Shown one piece after another: positions 15,585 to 24,973 of a DNA stretch of 64,000 nucleotides (the stretch's first letter is position 1; every line of letters starts with the position of its first letter). The notes below the pieces were generated by a model. That model saw only the letters and a list, made by a program, of their open reading frames with translations, did not search any database and had not been told where the DNA came from. This stretch comes from Acidobacteriota bacterium. GTDB lineage: Bacteria; Acidobacteriota; Holophagae; Acanthopleuribacterales; Acanthopleuribacteraceae. The stretch lies in contig JACJWC010000009.1 of the NCBI GenBank assembly GCA_020637335.1, positions 124,001 to 188,000 of the forward strand. Direction: 5' to 3'. The position numbers and the translations under genes are program-made.

Positions 15585-18032
15585 ATGTTCGAAAAATACA
15601 CGGATAAGGCCCGACGCGTTTTGTTTTTTGCTCGCTATGAAGCAAGCCAATTTGGAGCCAGCACCATCACCAGTGCCCATCTCCTTTTGGGGCTCATCCG
15701 TGAGGCAGAAAAGACAACTGTTCAAATTCTCGAACAAATGGGCATTAATATTCAGGAACTCAAAGAGCGCACCATGGCCAATAATCTGCCAAAAAAGCAG
15801 ATTTCCACATCCGTTGAGATTCCGCTCAGCGAGGAAACCAAACGGGTTTTGCACTATGCCATGAAGGAGTCCATGTCTCTGAACCACAAGTATGTGGGCG
15901 TAGAGCACATCATGCTGGGCATCTTACGCGATGAACATGCCTTCGCTTCCCAGCTGCTGATTGAAATGGGTGCCGATTTGTATCGCGCCAAAGAAATCCT
16001 GCTGGACATCCTCAAAGAAGAAAAGATCAACAAAAAGAAGAAGGAACACCCTCTCCTCTCGGAATTCAGTCGCAATTTAAGCGAACTGGCTGAACGCGGC
16101 GCCTTTGACCGTTTAATTGGCCGCGACAATGAAATTCAACGCATCATTCAGATCCTGTCTCGTCGGCGCAAAAATAACCCGATTCTCTTGGGTGAACCCG
16201 GCGTTGGCAAAACCAGCATTGTGGAAGGCCTGGCCCAACGCATCGTCCAGGGCAATGTGCCGATTGGCCTGATGGAAAAGCGCGTGTATGCGCTTGACTT
16301 ATCCCTGATTGTGGCCGGTACTAAATATCGCGGACAGTTCGAAGAACGGCTCAAATCCATTATCGCCGAGGCCACCAAAGACCCTAGCGTGATCCTCTTT
16401 ATCGATGAAATCCACAGCATTATTGGGACGGGTGCGGCTGAAGGTTCTCTCGATGCTGCCAATATTTTAAAACCCGCTTTGAGCCGTGGTGAGATCCAAT
16501 GTATCGGCTCCACCACCCACAAAGAGTTCACCAAGTACATTGAAAAAGACCGCGCATTGGTTCGCCGCTTCCAGCCGGTTCAAATCAATCCGCCGGATGA
16601 AGTCGAAGCCATGCGCATCCTTTTTGGCCTGCGTGACCATTACGAATCTTTCCACCGTGTACAGTACGATGACGATGCGATTCAAGGCGCTGTCTACCTT
16701 TCCAACCGCTACATTACCGACCGCAGCCTGCCCGATAAGGCGCTGGACTTAATGGATGAAGCCGGTGCCATGGTCAAATTGGCGCACACCACGGATACGC
16801 AGACCATTCGCTCGCTTGAAAAAGACCTCAATCATATCAGCGAGGAAATGAACGAAGCCGTCTCCAACAAAGACTTTGAACAGGCCGTTGTCCTGCGCGA
16901 ATACGAAATCAAATTACGCCAAAAAATCCAGGAAGAAAAAGAACAGATCGACACCGAGGAACCCGTGTTACGCGTGACTCTGGATGATGTCGAGAAGGTG
17001 GTTTCCTCCTGGACCGGTGTACCCATCACCGCACTCAAGCAGGAAGACAAGAAAAAGTTGGCCCAAATGGAAGCCCATTTAACTCAGTACATCGTTGGCC
17101 AAAACGAAGCGATAAGTGCGATTAGCCGCGCCATTCGCCGATCGCGTACAGGCTTAAAGAATCCCAATCGACCCATGGGCTCCTTCCTGTTCCTCGGTCC
17201 GACCGGGGTCGGTAAAACCGAACTTTCCAAGCAGTTAGCCAAATTCCTATTTGACGACGTTAAATCCCTGATTCGTTTTGACATGTCGGAATACATGGAG
17301 AAACATTCCGTGTCCAAGTTGATCGGCTCACCGCCGGGATATGTGGGTTATGAAGAGGGTGGTCAATTGACCGACCGGGTCAAACGAAACCCCTATTCAA
17401 TTGTCCTGTTTGATGAGATCGAAAAAGCCCATCCCGACCTGGTAAACATCCTCTTACAAATATTTGAGGACGGCCAGGTCAGCGACGCCTTCGGCAACAC
17501 CATCGATTTCCGCAATACGATCCTAATCATGACCAGCAACGTGGGGTCCAAAACCATTATTGCTGAAAAAACCTTGGGCTTGACCGATAACACGCGGCAA
17601 AGCAATAAGGACATGAAACAAGAGGCCATGCGCGAACTCAAACGGGTTTTTCGCCCTGAGTTCATCAACCGCATTGATGAAATTGTGGTTTTCGACAAAT
17701 TGTCGGAGTCCGACCTGCTCAACATCTGTCGTTTACTGGTCAGCGAGCTGAATCAGACCCTTGCCAAGAAGAACTTATCTGTCCGTCTGGACGAGACAGC
17801 TTACCTTTGGTTGCTTGACTTAACAGCCAAAGATCGCCAATATGGTGCCCGCCCATTGCGCCGCATCATCCAAAAACACGTAGAGGACCCTTTAGCGGAA
17901 ATGATTGTATCCAGCGAAATCGAAATTCACGGTACCGTCGACATTACAGTTGTCGATGGGAAACTCCACCTCCAACTCAACGAAGGCGATACCAACCCTC
18001 AGAAAGAGGAGGAGGTTCAATGCGGCAGCTGA
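15585..18032 (+). CDS. clpC: ClpC-type AAA+ ATPase of the Clp protease
   Basis: The 815-residue protein has two N-terminal Clp_N repeats (from ARYEASQFGASTITSAHLLL), AAA-1 with Walker A GEPGVGKTS and Walker B ILFIDEIHS, a UVR-like middle segment (NKDFEQAVVLREYEIKLRQK) and AAA-2 with Walker A GPTGVGKTE and Walker B IVLFDEIEKAHPD. The short UVR linker makes it ClpC rather than ClpB. It unfolds substrates for ClpP. It sits between lolD (3-base gap) and bamA (13-base overlap), an unusual place. Confidence 0.95.
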   Translation: MFEKYTDKARRVLFFARYEASQFGASTITSAHLLLGLIREAEKTTVQILEQMGINIQELKERTMANNLPKKQISTSVEIPLSEETKRVLHYAMKESMSLNHKYVGVEHIMLGILRDEHAFASQLLIEMGADLYRAKEILLDILKEEKINKKKKEHPLLSEFSRNLSELAERGAFDRLIGRDNEIQRIIQILSRRRKNNPILLGEPGVGKTSIVEGLAQRIVQGNVPIGLMEKRVYALDLSLIVAGTKYRGQFEERLKSIIAEATKDPSVILFIDEIHSIIGTGAAEGSLDAANILKPALSRGEIQCIGSTTHKEFTKYIEKDRALVRRFQPVQINPPDEVEAMRILFGLRDHYESFHRVQYDDDAIQGAVYLSNRYITDRSLPDKALDLMDEAGAMVKLAHTTDTQTIRSLEKDLNHISEEMNEAVSNKDFEQAVVLREYEIKLRQKIQEEKEQIDTEEPVLRVTLDDVEKVVSSWTGVPITALKQEDKKKLAQMEAHLTQYIVGQNEAISAISRAIRRSRTGLKNPNRPMGSFLFLGPTGVGKTELSKQLAKFLFDDVKSLIRFDMSEYMEKHSVSKLIGSPPGYVGYEEGGQLTDRVKRNPYSIVLFDEIEKAHPDLVNILLQIFEDGQVSDAFGNTIDFRNTILIMTSNVGSKTIIAEKTLGLTDNTRQSNKDMKQEAMRELKRVFRPEFINRIDEIVVFDKLSESDLLNICRLLVSELNQTLAKKNLSVRLDETAYLWLLDLTAKDRQYGARPLRRIIQKHVEDPLAEMIVSSEIEIHGTVDITVVDGKLHLQLNEGDTNPQKEEEVQCGS

Positions 18033-20356
18033 CCCTTTACTGCTTCGGCTGCCTGCTGGCTCTCTCATCTCACCTTTACTCCCAGGAACTGATCGAAAAG
18101 ATTCAAGTTTATGGGAATACCCGTGTGCCCAGCGATGCCGTTATTCACCGAATGAACTCTCAGGTCGGCAAAACTGTCGACGAAACCCAGATCACCAAAG
18201 ACCTTAAAAGTCTCTGGAATATGGGTCTGTTTGAAAACCTCGGGATCCAAAAAGAGGTGAGCGCGTCAGGCGGGGTTGTTTTAACCGTCATCGTTAAAGA
18301 GCTGCCCCTGATCGCCGAAGTCGACTATCGCGGCTATTCCAAAGTGGGTAAGTCCTCCATTACCGACAAAATTGAAGAACAACATCTCACCATCAAAGAA
18401 GATGAACCGCTAGATTTCAAAAAAATTAACGCCATCCGCAACCTGATCAAGGGCCTCCTCGACGAGAAGGGTTTGCGTTATGGCAAAGTCGATTTCGAAT
18501 TGGAACCCCTAAAAGCCAAAGGTACCGCGCGCGCCGTTTTTAACATTCGTGAGGGCTCCAAGGTTCATATCTACAAAATTGATTTCGAAGGCAATAAAGT
18601 TTTTAGCGATGCTAAATTGCGCCGAATCATGAGAAAAACCAAAGAACATTGGTTTCTCTCATGGCTCACCCAACACGACATCCTGAAACAGGAAAAGTTC
18701 GACGAAGACTTGGAAAAAGTAAAGAAGAAGTATTGGGCACTGGGCTATAAGGACGTCCTGATCGGTGAACCGGATTTGCAGATCGAAGACAAAACCACGG
18801 CCAAACAGAAAGCCAAAAACGAGAAACGTCTCAAAAAATTGCGCCCGGTTAAAGAAGATCTGCGCCTCTTCATGACGATTCCCGTCTTCGAAGGTCACCC
18901 CTACCACATGGGCGACGTCAGTTTTGAAGGCAATACCGTTTTACCCGAGGCCTTTTATCGCAACTCCTTCCCCTTGCGCAGCCAAGACGTTTACGATTTG
19001 GGCAAGATTAACGAGTGGATAACCAATCTTGAGGAACTGCACAACAATACCGGCTATCTGAATTACAGTATCCGCCAGGATGTTAGCGTTCGCGAAGGCC
19101 AGATTGTCGATGTTAAATTCCAGATCTTTGAAAATGACCAGATCTACCTGAACCGACTCAGTTTTGCCGGAAATATTACAACCCGAGACAAGGTTTTGCG
19201 CCGCGAAGCGCTGATCCGTGAAGGCGATGTGTTCCGCTTCAACAATTTTAAAAACAGCATGCTGCGCATTAACCAACTCGGCTTCTTCGACGTCAGTCAC
19301 GACAACCCCGATGTCAAACCGTTACCCAACGAGAACAAGGTCAATGTCACCATTAAAGGACAAGAGTCAGGGGTCAACGAGTTGAATTTCGGCATTGGTT
19401 ATTCCGACTATCGCGGCCAAAACGGATTTTTCTCCTTCTCGACCCTGAACTTCTTGGGCCGCGGTGAAACTCTAAAGGTACAAGCCCAATTGGGTCGTTT
19501 CACAGACACCTACGACTTGACCTTTGTAGAGCCCTGGCTGTTTGATAAACCGCGTGGCTTTAGCGCCCGCCTGTTCAACACGCGTTCCCAATTTCTGGGT
19601 TTCCAGCAGGAACAGCAAGGCTTCGACGCAGGATTGCGCTTCCGACCGTTTACCTTTACTACCTATTCGATTTCATACGGTTTCTCGGAAATCAACATTC
19701 CAACCGTCAGTTCGGCTGCGTTCCAACCAATTGATGACCTGCTGACTTCTTCGGTCAGTCAATCTTTGGTTTACGACACAACCGACCATCCGTTTTTCCC
19801 AACCCGCGGACGCCGAATTTCCAACACGCTGGAACTTGCCGGCTGGCAAACGGGTGGGGATACACTTTTTTACAAGTACAGCTTGGGGTTAACCCAATAC
19901 TTTAAGGCCTATAAAAAGACCTTCTTCGGTGTGAACCTGAAGGGCTCCATTTTGGAGACGTTTGAAGACCAAAAGCCTGTTTTTTATGAACTTTTTTATT
20001 CAGGCGGCGAAGAATCAGTGCGCGGCTATGAACGGGCCAGCCTTGGACCGACCGTCATTTCCGGTGGTCGGGAAGTACCCATTCGCGGCGACAAATTGTT
20101 CCAGTTCAACCTGGAGTACATCGTCCCCGTCTCCGATCAGTTCCGCTTTGTGCTATTTTACGATGCGGGCCAGGTCTTTGGTCTCGACGAGGATTGGTTT
20201 GATACGGACCTCGCGATGTCCACTGGATTGGAAATGCGCTTCAGCCTGCCTGTCTTTCAAGCACCGCTTCGCCTGATTTATGCATACAAGCTGGTCGAGT
20301 TACCCAACAACGAAAAGGGCGGTGAGCCCAAATTTTCGATCGGAACCACTTTCTAA
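18020..20356 (+). CDS. bamA: Outer-membrane protein assembly factor BamA
   Basis: The 778-residue protein has a signal peptide (LTLYCFGCLLALSSHLYS), a series of POTRA domains to about residue 430 (the first begins IEKIQVYGNTRVPSDAVI) and a C-terminal 16-stranded Omp85 barrel with the conserved VRGYE motif in the L6 loop and a final Phe. It inserts beta-barrel proteins in the outer membrane. The third POTRA has a Lys-rich insertion near residues 250-275. The ATG overlaps the clpC end by 13 bases with GAGGAGGAGG ahead. Confidence 0.95.
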   Translation: MRQLTLYCFGCLLALSSHLYSQELIEKIQVYGNTRVPSDAVIHRMNSQVGKTVDETQITKDLKSLWNMGLFENLGIQKEVSASGGVVLTVIVKELPLIAEVDYRGYSKVGKSSITDKIEEQHLTIKEDEPLDFKKINAIRNLIKGLLDEKGLRYGKVDFELEPLKAKGTARAVFNIREGSKVHIYKIDFEGNKVFSDAKLRRIMRKTKEHWFLSWLTQHDILKQEKFDEDLEKVKKKYWALGYKDVLIGEPDLQIEDKTTAKQKAKNEKRLKKLRPVKEDLRLFMTIPVFEGHPYHMGDVSFEGNTVLPEAFYRNSFPLRSQDVYDLGKINEWITNLEELHNNTGYLNYSIRQDVSVREGQIVDVKFQIFENDQIYLNRLSFAGNITTRDKVLRREALIREGDVFRFNNFKNSMLRINQLGFFDVSHDNPDVKPLPNENKVNVTIKGQESGVNELNFGIGYSDYRGQNGFFSFSTLNFLGRGETLKVQAQLGRFTDTYDLTFVEPWLFDKPRGFSARLFNTRSQFLGFQQEQQGFDAGLRFRPFTFTTYSISYGFSEINIPTVSSAAFQPIDDLLTSSVSQSLVYDTTDHPFFPTRGRRISNTLELAGWQTGGDTLFYKYSLGLTQYFKAYKKTFFGVNLKGSILETFEDQKPVFYELFYSGGEESVRGYERASLGPTVISGGREVPIRGDKLFQFNLEYIVPVSDQFRFVLFYDAGQVFGLDEDWFDTDLAMSTGLEMRFSLPVFQAPLRLIYAYKLVELPNNEKGGEPKFSIGTTF

Positions 20357-20380
20357 ACCCAACAAAGAGGAAATGTAACC

Positions 20381-20908
20381 ATGAAAAAACACTTAACATC
20401 CCTAATTGGCCTGATCCTGCTGGCAGGTTCTCTCTCCGCATTTGCCCAAGCTGGCACCAAAATCGCCGTGGTAGATGCAGAAATGGTGATCCAAAATTCC
20501 ATCAAAGGTAAACGCTTTTTTAAGCAGATGGAAGATTTTGGTAAGAACCGCACCGACTCGATCAAAGCCAAAGTAGACGCCTACAAAGAAAAAGAAAAAG
20601 AGCTTCAGACCAAACTCAGCTCCCTGAGCGAAGACAAACGCAAGTCTATGGGTCTGGAACTGCAAAAAATGGAAACGGAAATCAAACGCATGCAGGAAGA
20701 TGCCAAGCGCGAAAGCGATGTCATGATCAACGATGCGTTGGACAAGTTCCGCCGTGAACTGATTCCGGTTATCGAAAGCGTTGCGACCTCTAAAAGTGTC
20801 GACATGGTTTTCAACATCGGCCCGGGTACCAACATTGCCTATGTAAATAAAGCAATCGATCTCACTGCCGATGTCGTCAAAGCCTATGACGCCACGGTGA
20901 AAGATTGA
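20381..20908 (+). CDS. skp: Skp/OmpH-family periplasmic chaperone
   Basis: The 175-residue protein has a signal peptide (LTSLIGLILLAGSLSAFAQ), a first strand TKIAVVDAEMVIQNS typical of Skp, and a long charged coiled-coil arm (about residues 55-115), followed by the C-terminal DMVFNIGPGTNIAYVNKAIDL segment. Skp trimers hold unfolded outer-membrane proteins on the way to BamA. It lies 24 bases after bamA and overlaps lpxD by 4 bases. Confidence 0.9.
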   Translation: MKKHLTSLIGLILLAGSLSAFAQAGTKIAVVDAEMVIQNSIKGKRFFKQMEDFGKNRTDSIKAKVDAYKEKEKELQTKLSSLSEDKRKSMGLELQKMETEIKRMQEDAKRESDVMINDALDKFRRELIPVIESVATSKSVDMVFNIGPGTNIAYVNKAIDLTADVVKAYDATVKD

Positions 20909-21927
20909 AACTCAGCTCCCTGATTGCTCAGTATCAAGGCACAGCGAACACTTCCTTCGAAGATGAAGAGGTGTTCGCTGTTCGTCCGTTAGATGAAGCC
21001 CAAAAGGGCGATATTTCTTTCTTTTCCAACCCAAAATACAAGGGGCTCTTGGAAACCACCCAGGCATCCGCTGTTTTGGTCAAAGCATTTTTGCCCGCGC
21101 CATGTCTGCAAATCCAGGTAGATGACCCCTACCGTGTCATGGCGGACCTGCTGGCTGTTTTTCATCCGGAACCTCAGGTCCAGCCGGGCATTCATCCCAC
21201 CGCCATTATCGGCGATGCTTGTCAAATTGACGCCACAGCCAGCATTGGCCCTTTTTGCGTACTGGGTTCTGGTGTCCAGATCGGCGCACATTGCCAACTT
21301 ATGGCCCATACGGTCATCGGTGAAAATTCACAAATTGGGGCCTACTCAAAACTGTTTCCCCACGTCAGTGTCTATGCCAACAGTCAAATCGGTGATCGCG
21401 TGCGGATTCACGCCAATTCTGTGATTGGTAGCGATGGTTATGGCTACGTATTCTCAGCAGGGAAACACCAGAAAATTCCACAGGTCGGCATCGTCATCAT
21501 TGAAGACGATGTTGAAATCGGTAGCAATGTCTCCATTGACCGCGGTGCCTTAAAACCCACCCGCATCGGTCGGGGCAGCAAAATTGACAATCTTGTCCAA
21601 ATCGCCCACGGCGTCCAAATAGGCCAACACGCGTTGATTATTAGCCAAAGTGGTATTGCCGGCAGCAGCAAGGTTGGCAATTACAGTATTTTAGCGGGCC
21701 AGGTGGGCGTAAATGGGCATGTCGAAATCGGCGATCAGATCACTATCATGGGCAAATCGGTGGTGACCAAAAATCTGGACCAAGCCGGCAAATACGCGGG
21801 CAATCCTGCCGTTCCCCACATGCAATATCAAAGGCAGCTTGCAAGTTTAAGATCGCTTGATAAGATAAAGGGCCGTTTGGCCGAATTGGAAAAAAAATGC
21901 AGCAATTGCGGAGAAAATGATGATTGA
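20905..21927 (+). CDS. lpxD: UDP-3-O-acylglucosamine N-acyltransferase
   Basis: The 340-residue protein has an N-terminal uridine-binding domain (AQKGDISFFSNPKYKG), then a left-handed beta-helix of hexapeptide repeats (for example IHPTAIIGDACQIDATASIG) and a C-terminal helix. It adds the second acyl chain in lipid A synthesis. The start is TTG at 20905, overlapping the skp stop as TTGA. A C-terminal CSNC pair (residues near 334-337) is unusual but has no known role. Confidence 0.94.
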   Translation: MKLSSLIAQYQGTANTSFEDEEVFAVRPLDEAQKGDISFFSNPKYKGLLETTQASAVLVKAFLPAPCLQIQVDDPYRVMADLLAVFHPEPQVQPGIHPTAIIGDACQIDATASIGPFCVLGSGVQIGAHCQLMAHTVIGENSQIGAYSKLFPHVSVYANSQIGDRVRIHANSVIGSDGYGYVFSAGKHQKIPQVGIVIIEDDVEIGSNVSIDRGALKPTRIGRGSKIDNLVQIAHGVQIGQHALIISQSGIAGSSKVGNYSILAGQVGVNGHVEIGDQITIMGKSVVTKNLDQAGKYAGNPAVPHMQYQRQLASLRSLDKIKGRLAELEKKCSNCGENDD

Positions 21928-22363
21928 TATCAATGGAATAATGGCCCTTTTACCCCATCGTTACCCTTTGTTGCTGGTGGACCGAATCTTGGAGATGGAA
22001 CGCCAAAAGCGCATAGTCGGCCTCAAAAACGTGACCATGAACGAGGGGTTTTTTCAGGGCCATTTTCCTGGCAAACCGGTCATGCCCGGGGTGATGATTG
22101 TTGAGGCCATGGCCCAAACCGGTGGCGTCCTGATCATGCACGAGTTTGAGGACATCCATCAATACGTCATATTCTTTATGTCGATTGACAAAGTTAAGTT
22201 TCGCAAACCAGTTATTCCTGGCGATCAACTCAAAATGGTTGTGGAAGTCATTTATTTTAAACGCCGAATCTGTAAAATGCGCGGCGAAGCGTTCGTTGAT
22301 GGTCAACTGGTTGCAGAAGCAGAATTCAGCTCCATCCTGATGCCACGCGAGGAGGGTGCATGA
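21917..22363 (+). CDS. fabZ: 3-hydroxyacyl-ACP dehydratase FabZ
   Basis: The 148-residue hot-dog fold enzyme has LPHRYPLLLVDRILE, the catalytic His in GHFPGKPVMPGVMIVEAMAQ and FMSIDKVKFRKPVIPGD, all FabZ hallmarks. It dehydrates 3-hydroxyacyl-ACP in fatty acid synthesis and competes for the same precursor as the lipid A pathway. It overlaps lpxD by 11 bases and lpxA by 4, the common lpxD-fabZ-lpxA order. Confidence 0.95.
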   Translation: MMIDINGIMALLPHRYPLLLVDRILEMERQKRIVGLKNVTMNEGFFQGHFPGKPVMPGVMIVEAMAQTGGVLIMHEFEDIHQYVIFFMSIDKVKFRKPVIPGDQLKMVVEVIYFKRRICKMRGEAFVDGQLVAEAEFSSILMPREEGA

Positions 22364-23139
22364 CCGCAAAAATCCATCCAACCGCTATCATTGGCGAACG
22401 GGTCGAACTCGGCAAGGATGTCGAGGTCGGGCCCTATTGCATCGTGGAGTCCGATGTCCACATCGGCGCCGGAAGTATTCTGCAATCCTTTGTGACGATT
22501 GGCCAATTCACCAAAATAGGCGAAGGTAACCGTTTTTTCCCACACGCCTGCATCGGCATGCCCCCTCAAGACCTCAAATTTAAAGGTGAGGAAACCCACA
22601 CGGAAATCGGGAATTTTAACCATTTTCGTGAATCTACCACCGTTCATCGCGGGACCGCGCATGGCGGCGGCCTTACCAAGATTGGCGATCAAAACCTGTT
22701 TATGGTGGGCGCACACGTGGCTCACGACTGTTTTGTCGGTAACCGCAACGTCTTTGCTAACTCCGGAACCCTTGCCGGCCATGTCAAAGTAGGAGACTGC
22801 ACCACCGTCGGTGCCTTTTCTGCCGTCCATCAGTTTTGTCGCGTTGGCGATTACGCCTTTATTGGTGGGTTTAGCGTCATCACCCAAGATGCCCTGCCCT
22901 ACGTCAAAAGTGTAGGCAACCGGGCCAAAATTTATGGTATCAACGCCATCGGTTTACAGCGACAAGGATTTTCCGAAGAGGAAATTAACGATTTGCGCAA
23001 TGCCTACCGGACCTTGTTCCATAAAAAACTCCGCTTAGTCGAAGCCTTGGACAGCCTGCGCGCGGAATACAAAGACAAGCCAAAGGTAGACTATCTCATC
23101 AATTTCATAGCCGAATCGGAGCGCGGGATTATCCGCTAA
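22360..23139 (+). CDS. lpxA: UDP-N-acetylglucosamine O-acyltransferase
   Basis: The 259-residue protein is a left-handed beta-helix (KIHPTAIIGERVELGKDVEVG) with the catalytic His in GAHVAHDCFVGN and the family C-terminal helical domain (GINAIGLQRQGFSEEEI). It carries out the first step of lipid A synthesis. The ATG overlaps fabZ (ATGA). It ends the operon; lpxB does not follow. Its last 11 bases overlap a small convergent gene. Confidence 0.95.
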   Translation: MTAKIHPTAIIGERVELGKDVEVGPYCIVESDVHIGAGSILQSFVTIGQFTKIGEGNRFFPHACIGMPPQDLKFKGEETHTEIGNFNHFRESTTVHRGTAHGGGLTKIGDQNLFMVGAHVAHDCFVGNRNVFANSGTLAGHVKVGDCTTVGAFSAVHQFCRVGDYAFIGGFSVITQDALPYVKSVGNRAKIYGINAIGLQRQGFSEEEINDLRNAYRTLFHKKLRLVEALDSLRAEYKDKPKVDYLINFIAESERGIIR

Positions 23140-23347
23140 ACGGTGTTCCCGGCAACTGGGCCCCACGACTCTTGGCCCAATGATTGCGCAAAAACCAGCC
23201 TAAAATTGGCCAGCGCATCATGCCCTTAATCTCACAGACCTGTTCATAACCTTCGGGTAAACGTTCGCCTGGAACCCCCGTCATATAGGCACCATTGTTC
23301 AGGATTACGTCGTAGATGGCGCCTACTTGAGTTTGCCCAGCGCCCAT
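23129..23347 (-). CDS. Small hypothetical protein (72 aa)
   Basis: No family is recognised. The 72-residue frame overlaps the end of the MshEN gene upstream by 25 bases and the convergent lpxA end by 11. It fills the 183-base space between these genes, and its composition (Gly, Arg, Trp in RWPILGWFLRNHWAKSRG) looks protein-like, with a possible amphipathic or membrane-contacting segment. AGGAG lies 11 bases before the ATG, a loose spacing. Coding is plausible but unproven. Confidence 0.45.
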   Translation of the reverse strand: MGAGQTQVGAIYDVILNNGAYMTGVPGERLPEGYEQVCEIKGMMRWPILGWFLRNHWAKSRGAQLPGTPFSG

Positions 23348-24195
23348 AACTTCATTAACTCCTGGGCAATTTCGGCTTCTGTCACCAAGCGCTTTTTAAC
23401 CAAAACATGATACAAACCCATCAACTTTTGTGCATCGGTGAACTGGTCAAGCGCGGAACTGTCCGGAATGGGTTCAGGCGCTTGGTATGCGGGTTCAAGA
23501 GCGGCGGCCGGGCTGGGATCAAAATCAAAGCCTGAACCGCCTGTTGTGGGATTTGCCGCAGGGCTGTCAAATTGGAAAGAACCGGTCGGTTTTGGCTCTT
23601 CTGCGGCTGGCGGATTTTCAGGTTCTGAACTTTGGCGCCCAAAAATGATCAGATCAGGATCCTCCAAACTCGAGCGGCCCCCATGCTTTTGCATGTCCTC
23701 TTCGTGATAGCCCACTTGGGTCAACATGATTTCTTGGTCCTGCGTGTCCCTCAACTGAGCGCCGAAATAATATTTGTGAATGGCTTGGAGAATTGACGAA
23801 TAACTGGCAACAACCGGCTCAACATTCATCCCAGTAATAAAGCTGACCTGGTCAATCGCTTCTAAATCCGTCGGATCCGCCAAGGCCAACACCAAGGTTT
23901 TCTTGTCCTTGATGTAAACGGGCAGACAATGGAACTTTTCAACTACCTTTTGTGGCAGCTTTCGCACCACGTCCGGAGCGATTTCCAAGTCCGTAATATT
24001 CATTTCCCGGACCCCTGTTTTAATCGCCATGAACCGCATCAAATCATGTTCTTTAATAGCACCAATCAGAACCAAATTTGAACCAAGACGACCGCCCCAA
24101 CTTTTTTGCCGTTCCAAGGCCTTCAGTAGCTGGCTTTGGTTGATCAAACCAGCCTCTAACAACTGCTCACCGATACGCTTGGGTTTATTGGCCAT
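23323..24195 (-). CDS. Stand-alone MshEN (PilB/GspE N-terminal) domain protein, probable c-di-GMP receptor
   Basis: The 290-residue protein has the N-terminal domain of type II secretion/type IV pilus ATPases without the ATPase. Two tandem 24-residue motifs, RIGEQLLEAGLINQSQLLKA... (residues 7-30) and RLGSNLVLIGAIKEHDLMRF... (from 36), separated by exactly five residues, match the c-di-GMP-binding MshEN pattern. A second conserved half (VVEKFHCLPVYIKDKKTLVLAL) follows to about 145, then a Pro/Ser-rich linker and a C-terminal helical segment. It may act as an adaptor for motility or secretion. GGAAGAG precedes the ATG. Confidence 0.75.
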   Translation of the reverse strand: MANKPKRIGEQLLEAGLINQSQLLKALERQKSWGGRLGSNLVLIGAIKEHDLMRFMAIKTGVREMNITDLEIAPDVVRKLPQKVVEKFHCLPVYIKDKKTLVLALADPTDLEAIDQVSFITGMNVEPVVASYSSILQAIHKYYFGAQLRDTQDQEIMLTQVGYHEEDMQKHGGRSSLEDPDLIIFGRQSSEPENPPAAEEPKPTGSFQFDSPAANPTTGGSGFDFDPSPAAALEPAYQAPEPIPDSSALDQFTDAQKLMGLYHVLVKKRLVTEAEIAQELMKLWALGKLK

Positions 24196-24301
24196 GCATT
24201 ACTCTTCCAGCTTTTTTCAGAGAATAACCCATGTACACGCAAGGGTCAATGCACCACCCACTTGTGCTAAGGTTAGGCGATTGTGCTGCGGAGGCTCAGA
24301 C

Positions 24302-24973
24302 GTGCGTAAACACATTCTTTGGCTGGTTTTTCTCTTTTGTTGTGGTGGGTCCGATCACAAGGTTGTCCTGTATGGATATGACCAAGGCAAACACACCATG
24401 AAATTCCAATTTGAGGTGTTTAAGGAAAAACGCCCCGATGGGTCCACCGGATTTCGCTTGGAGAGCGTACAGTCCCAGGGGGTAGGTACCATTAGCCGCA
24501 ACCAAATTACACGTGTCGCGCACCTCAACCAGCACTGGGGCTTGATTGATTCGAAGGTCGATCGAGTCGAAAATGACAAAAGGTTAACCATTCGCTCCAA
24601 CTATGCAAACGGCAAAACGCATATCGAAATACAGCTCAATGACCAAACCCCAAAAATCATGGAAGTCGCTTCCGAACACCCGCCGCTTATCGAATTGCAC
24701 CCCCTCATGTACGGACGCGAAGTCACCACCGCCGGCAGCCAAAAAACCTATACCTGGCTTGATGAGGGCAAAGGCAGTTTAACCAGCAGCGTTATTCGCT
24801 TTGTCGGCCCCGAAAAATTGCTCATGGCTGGAAAAGAAATCAACACCTTGCACTACCAAATTGAAGTCGTGCCCCAGCAGTTTGATGATTATTATCTGGA
24901 GCCTGGCAGTTTAAAGATTCTCAAAATTCAATTCGGGCTGATTCAATTTTTGCCACCCGGGGTTGAGCCCTGA
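24302..24973 (+). CDS. Hypothetical lipoprotein
   Basis: The 223-residue product begins with a short lipoprotein signal (RKHILWLVFLFCCGGSD) with the acylated Cys at about residue 13 or 14. The body is beta-rich, with no recognised domain; the C-terminal part (LLMAGKEINTLHYQIEVVPQ) resembles DUF3108-like or outer-membrane lipoprotein sorting folds only in general character. The GTG at 24302 is chosen because GGAGG lies 7 bases ahead and it gives a clean signal peptide; a longer upstream reading frame has no support. It converges on the next lipoprotein gene with a 31-base overlap. Confidence 0.7.
   Translation: MRKHILWLVFLFCCGGSDHKVVLYGYDQGKHTMKFQFEVFKEKRPDGSTGFRLESVQSQGVGTISRNQITRVAHLNQHWGLIDSKVDRVENDKRLTIRSNYANGKTHIEIQLNDQTPKIMEVASEHPPLIELHPLMYGREVTTAGSQKTYTWLDEGKGSLTSSVIRFVGPEKLLMAGKEINTLHYQIEVVPQQFDDYYLEPGSLKILKIQFGLIQFLPPGVEP

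Noticed and set aside
24029..24301. Longer N terminus for the lipoprotein at 24302
   Set aside because: It runs antisense through the MshEN gene; the GTG with GGAGG gives a proper lipoprotein signal peptide.
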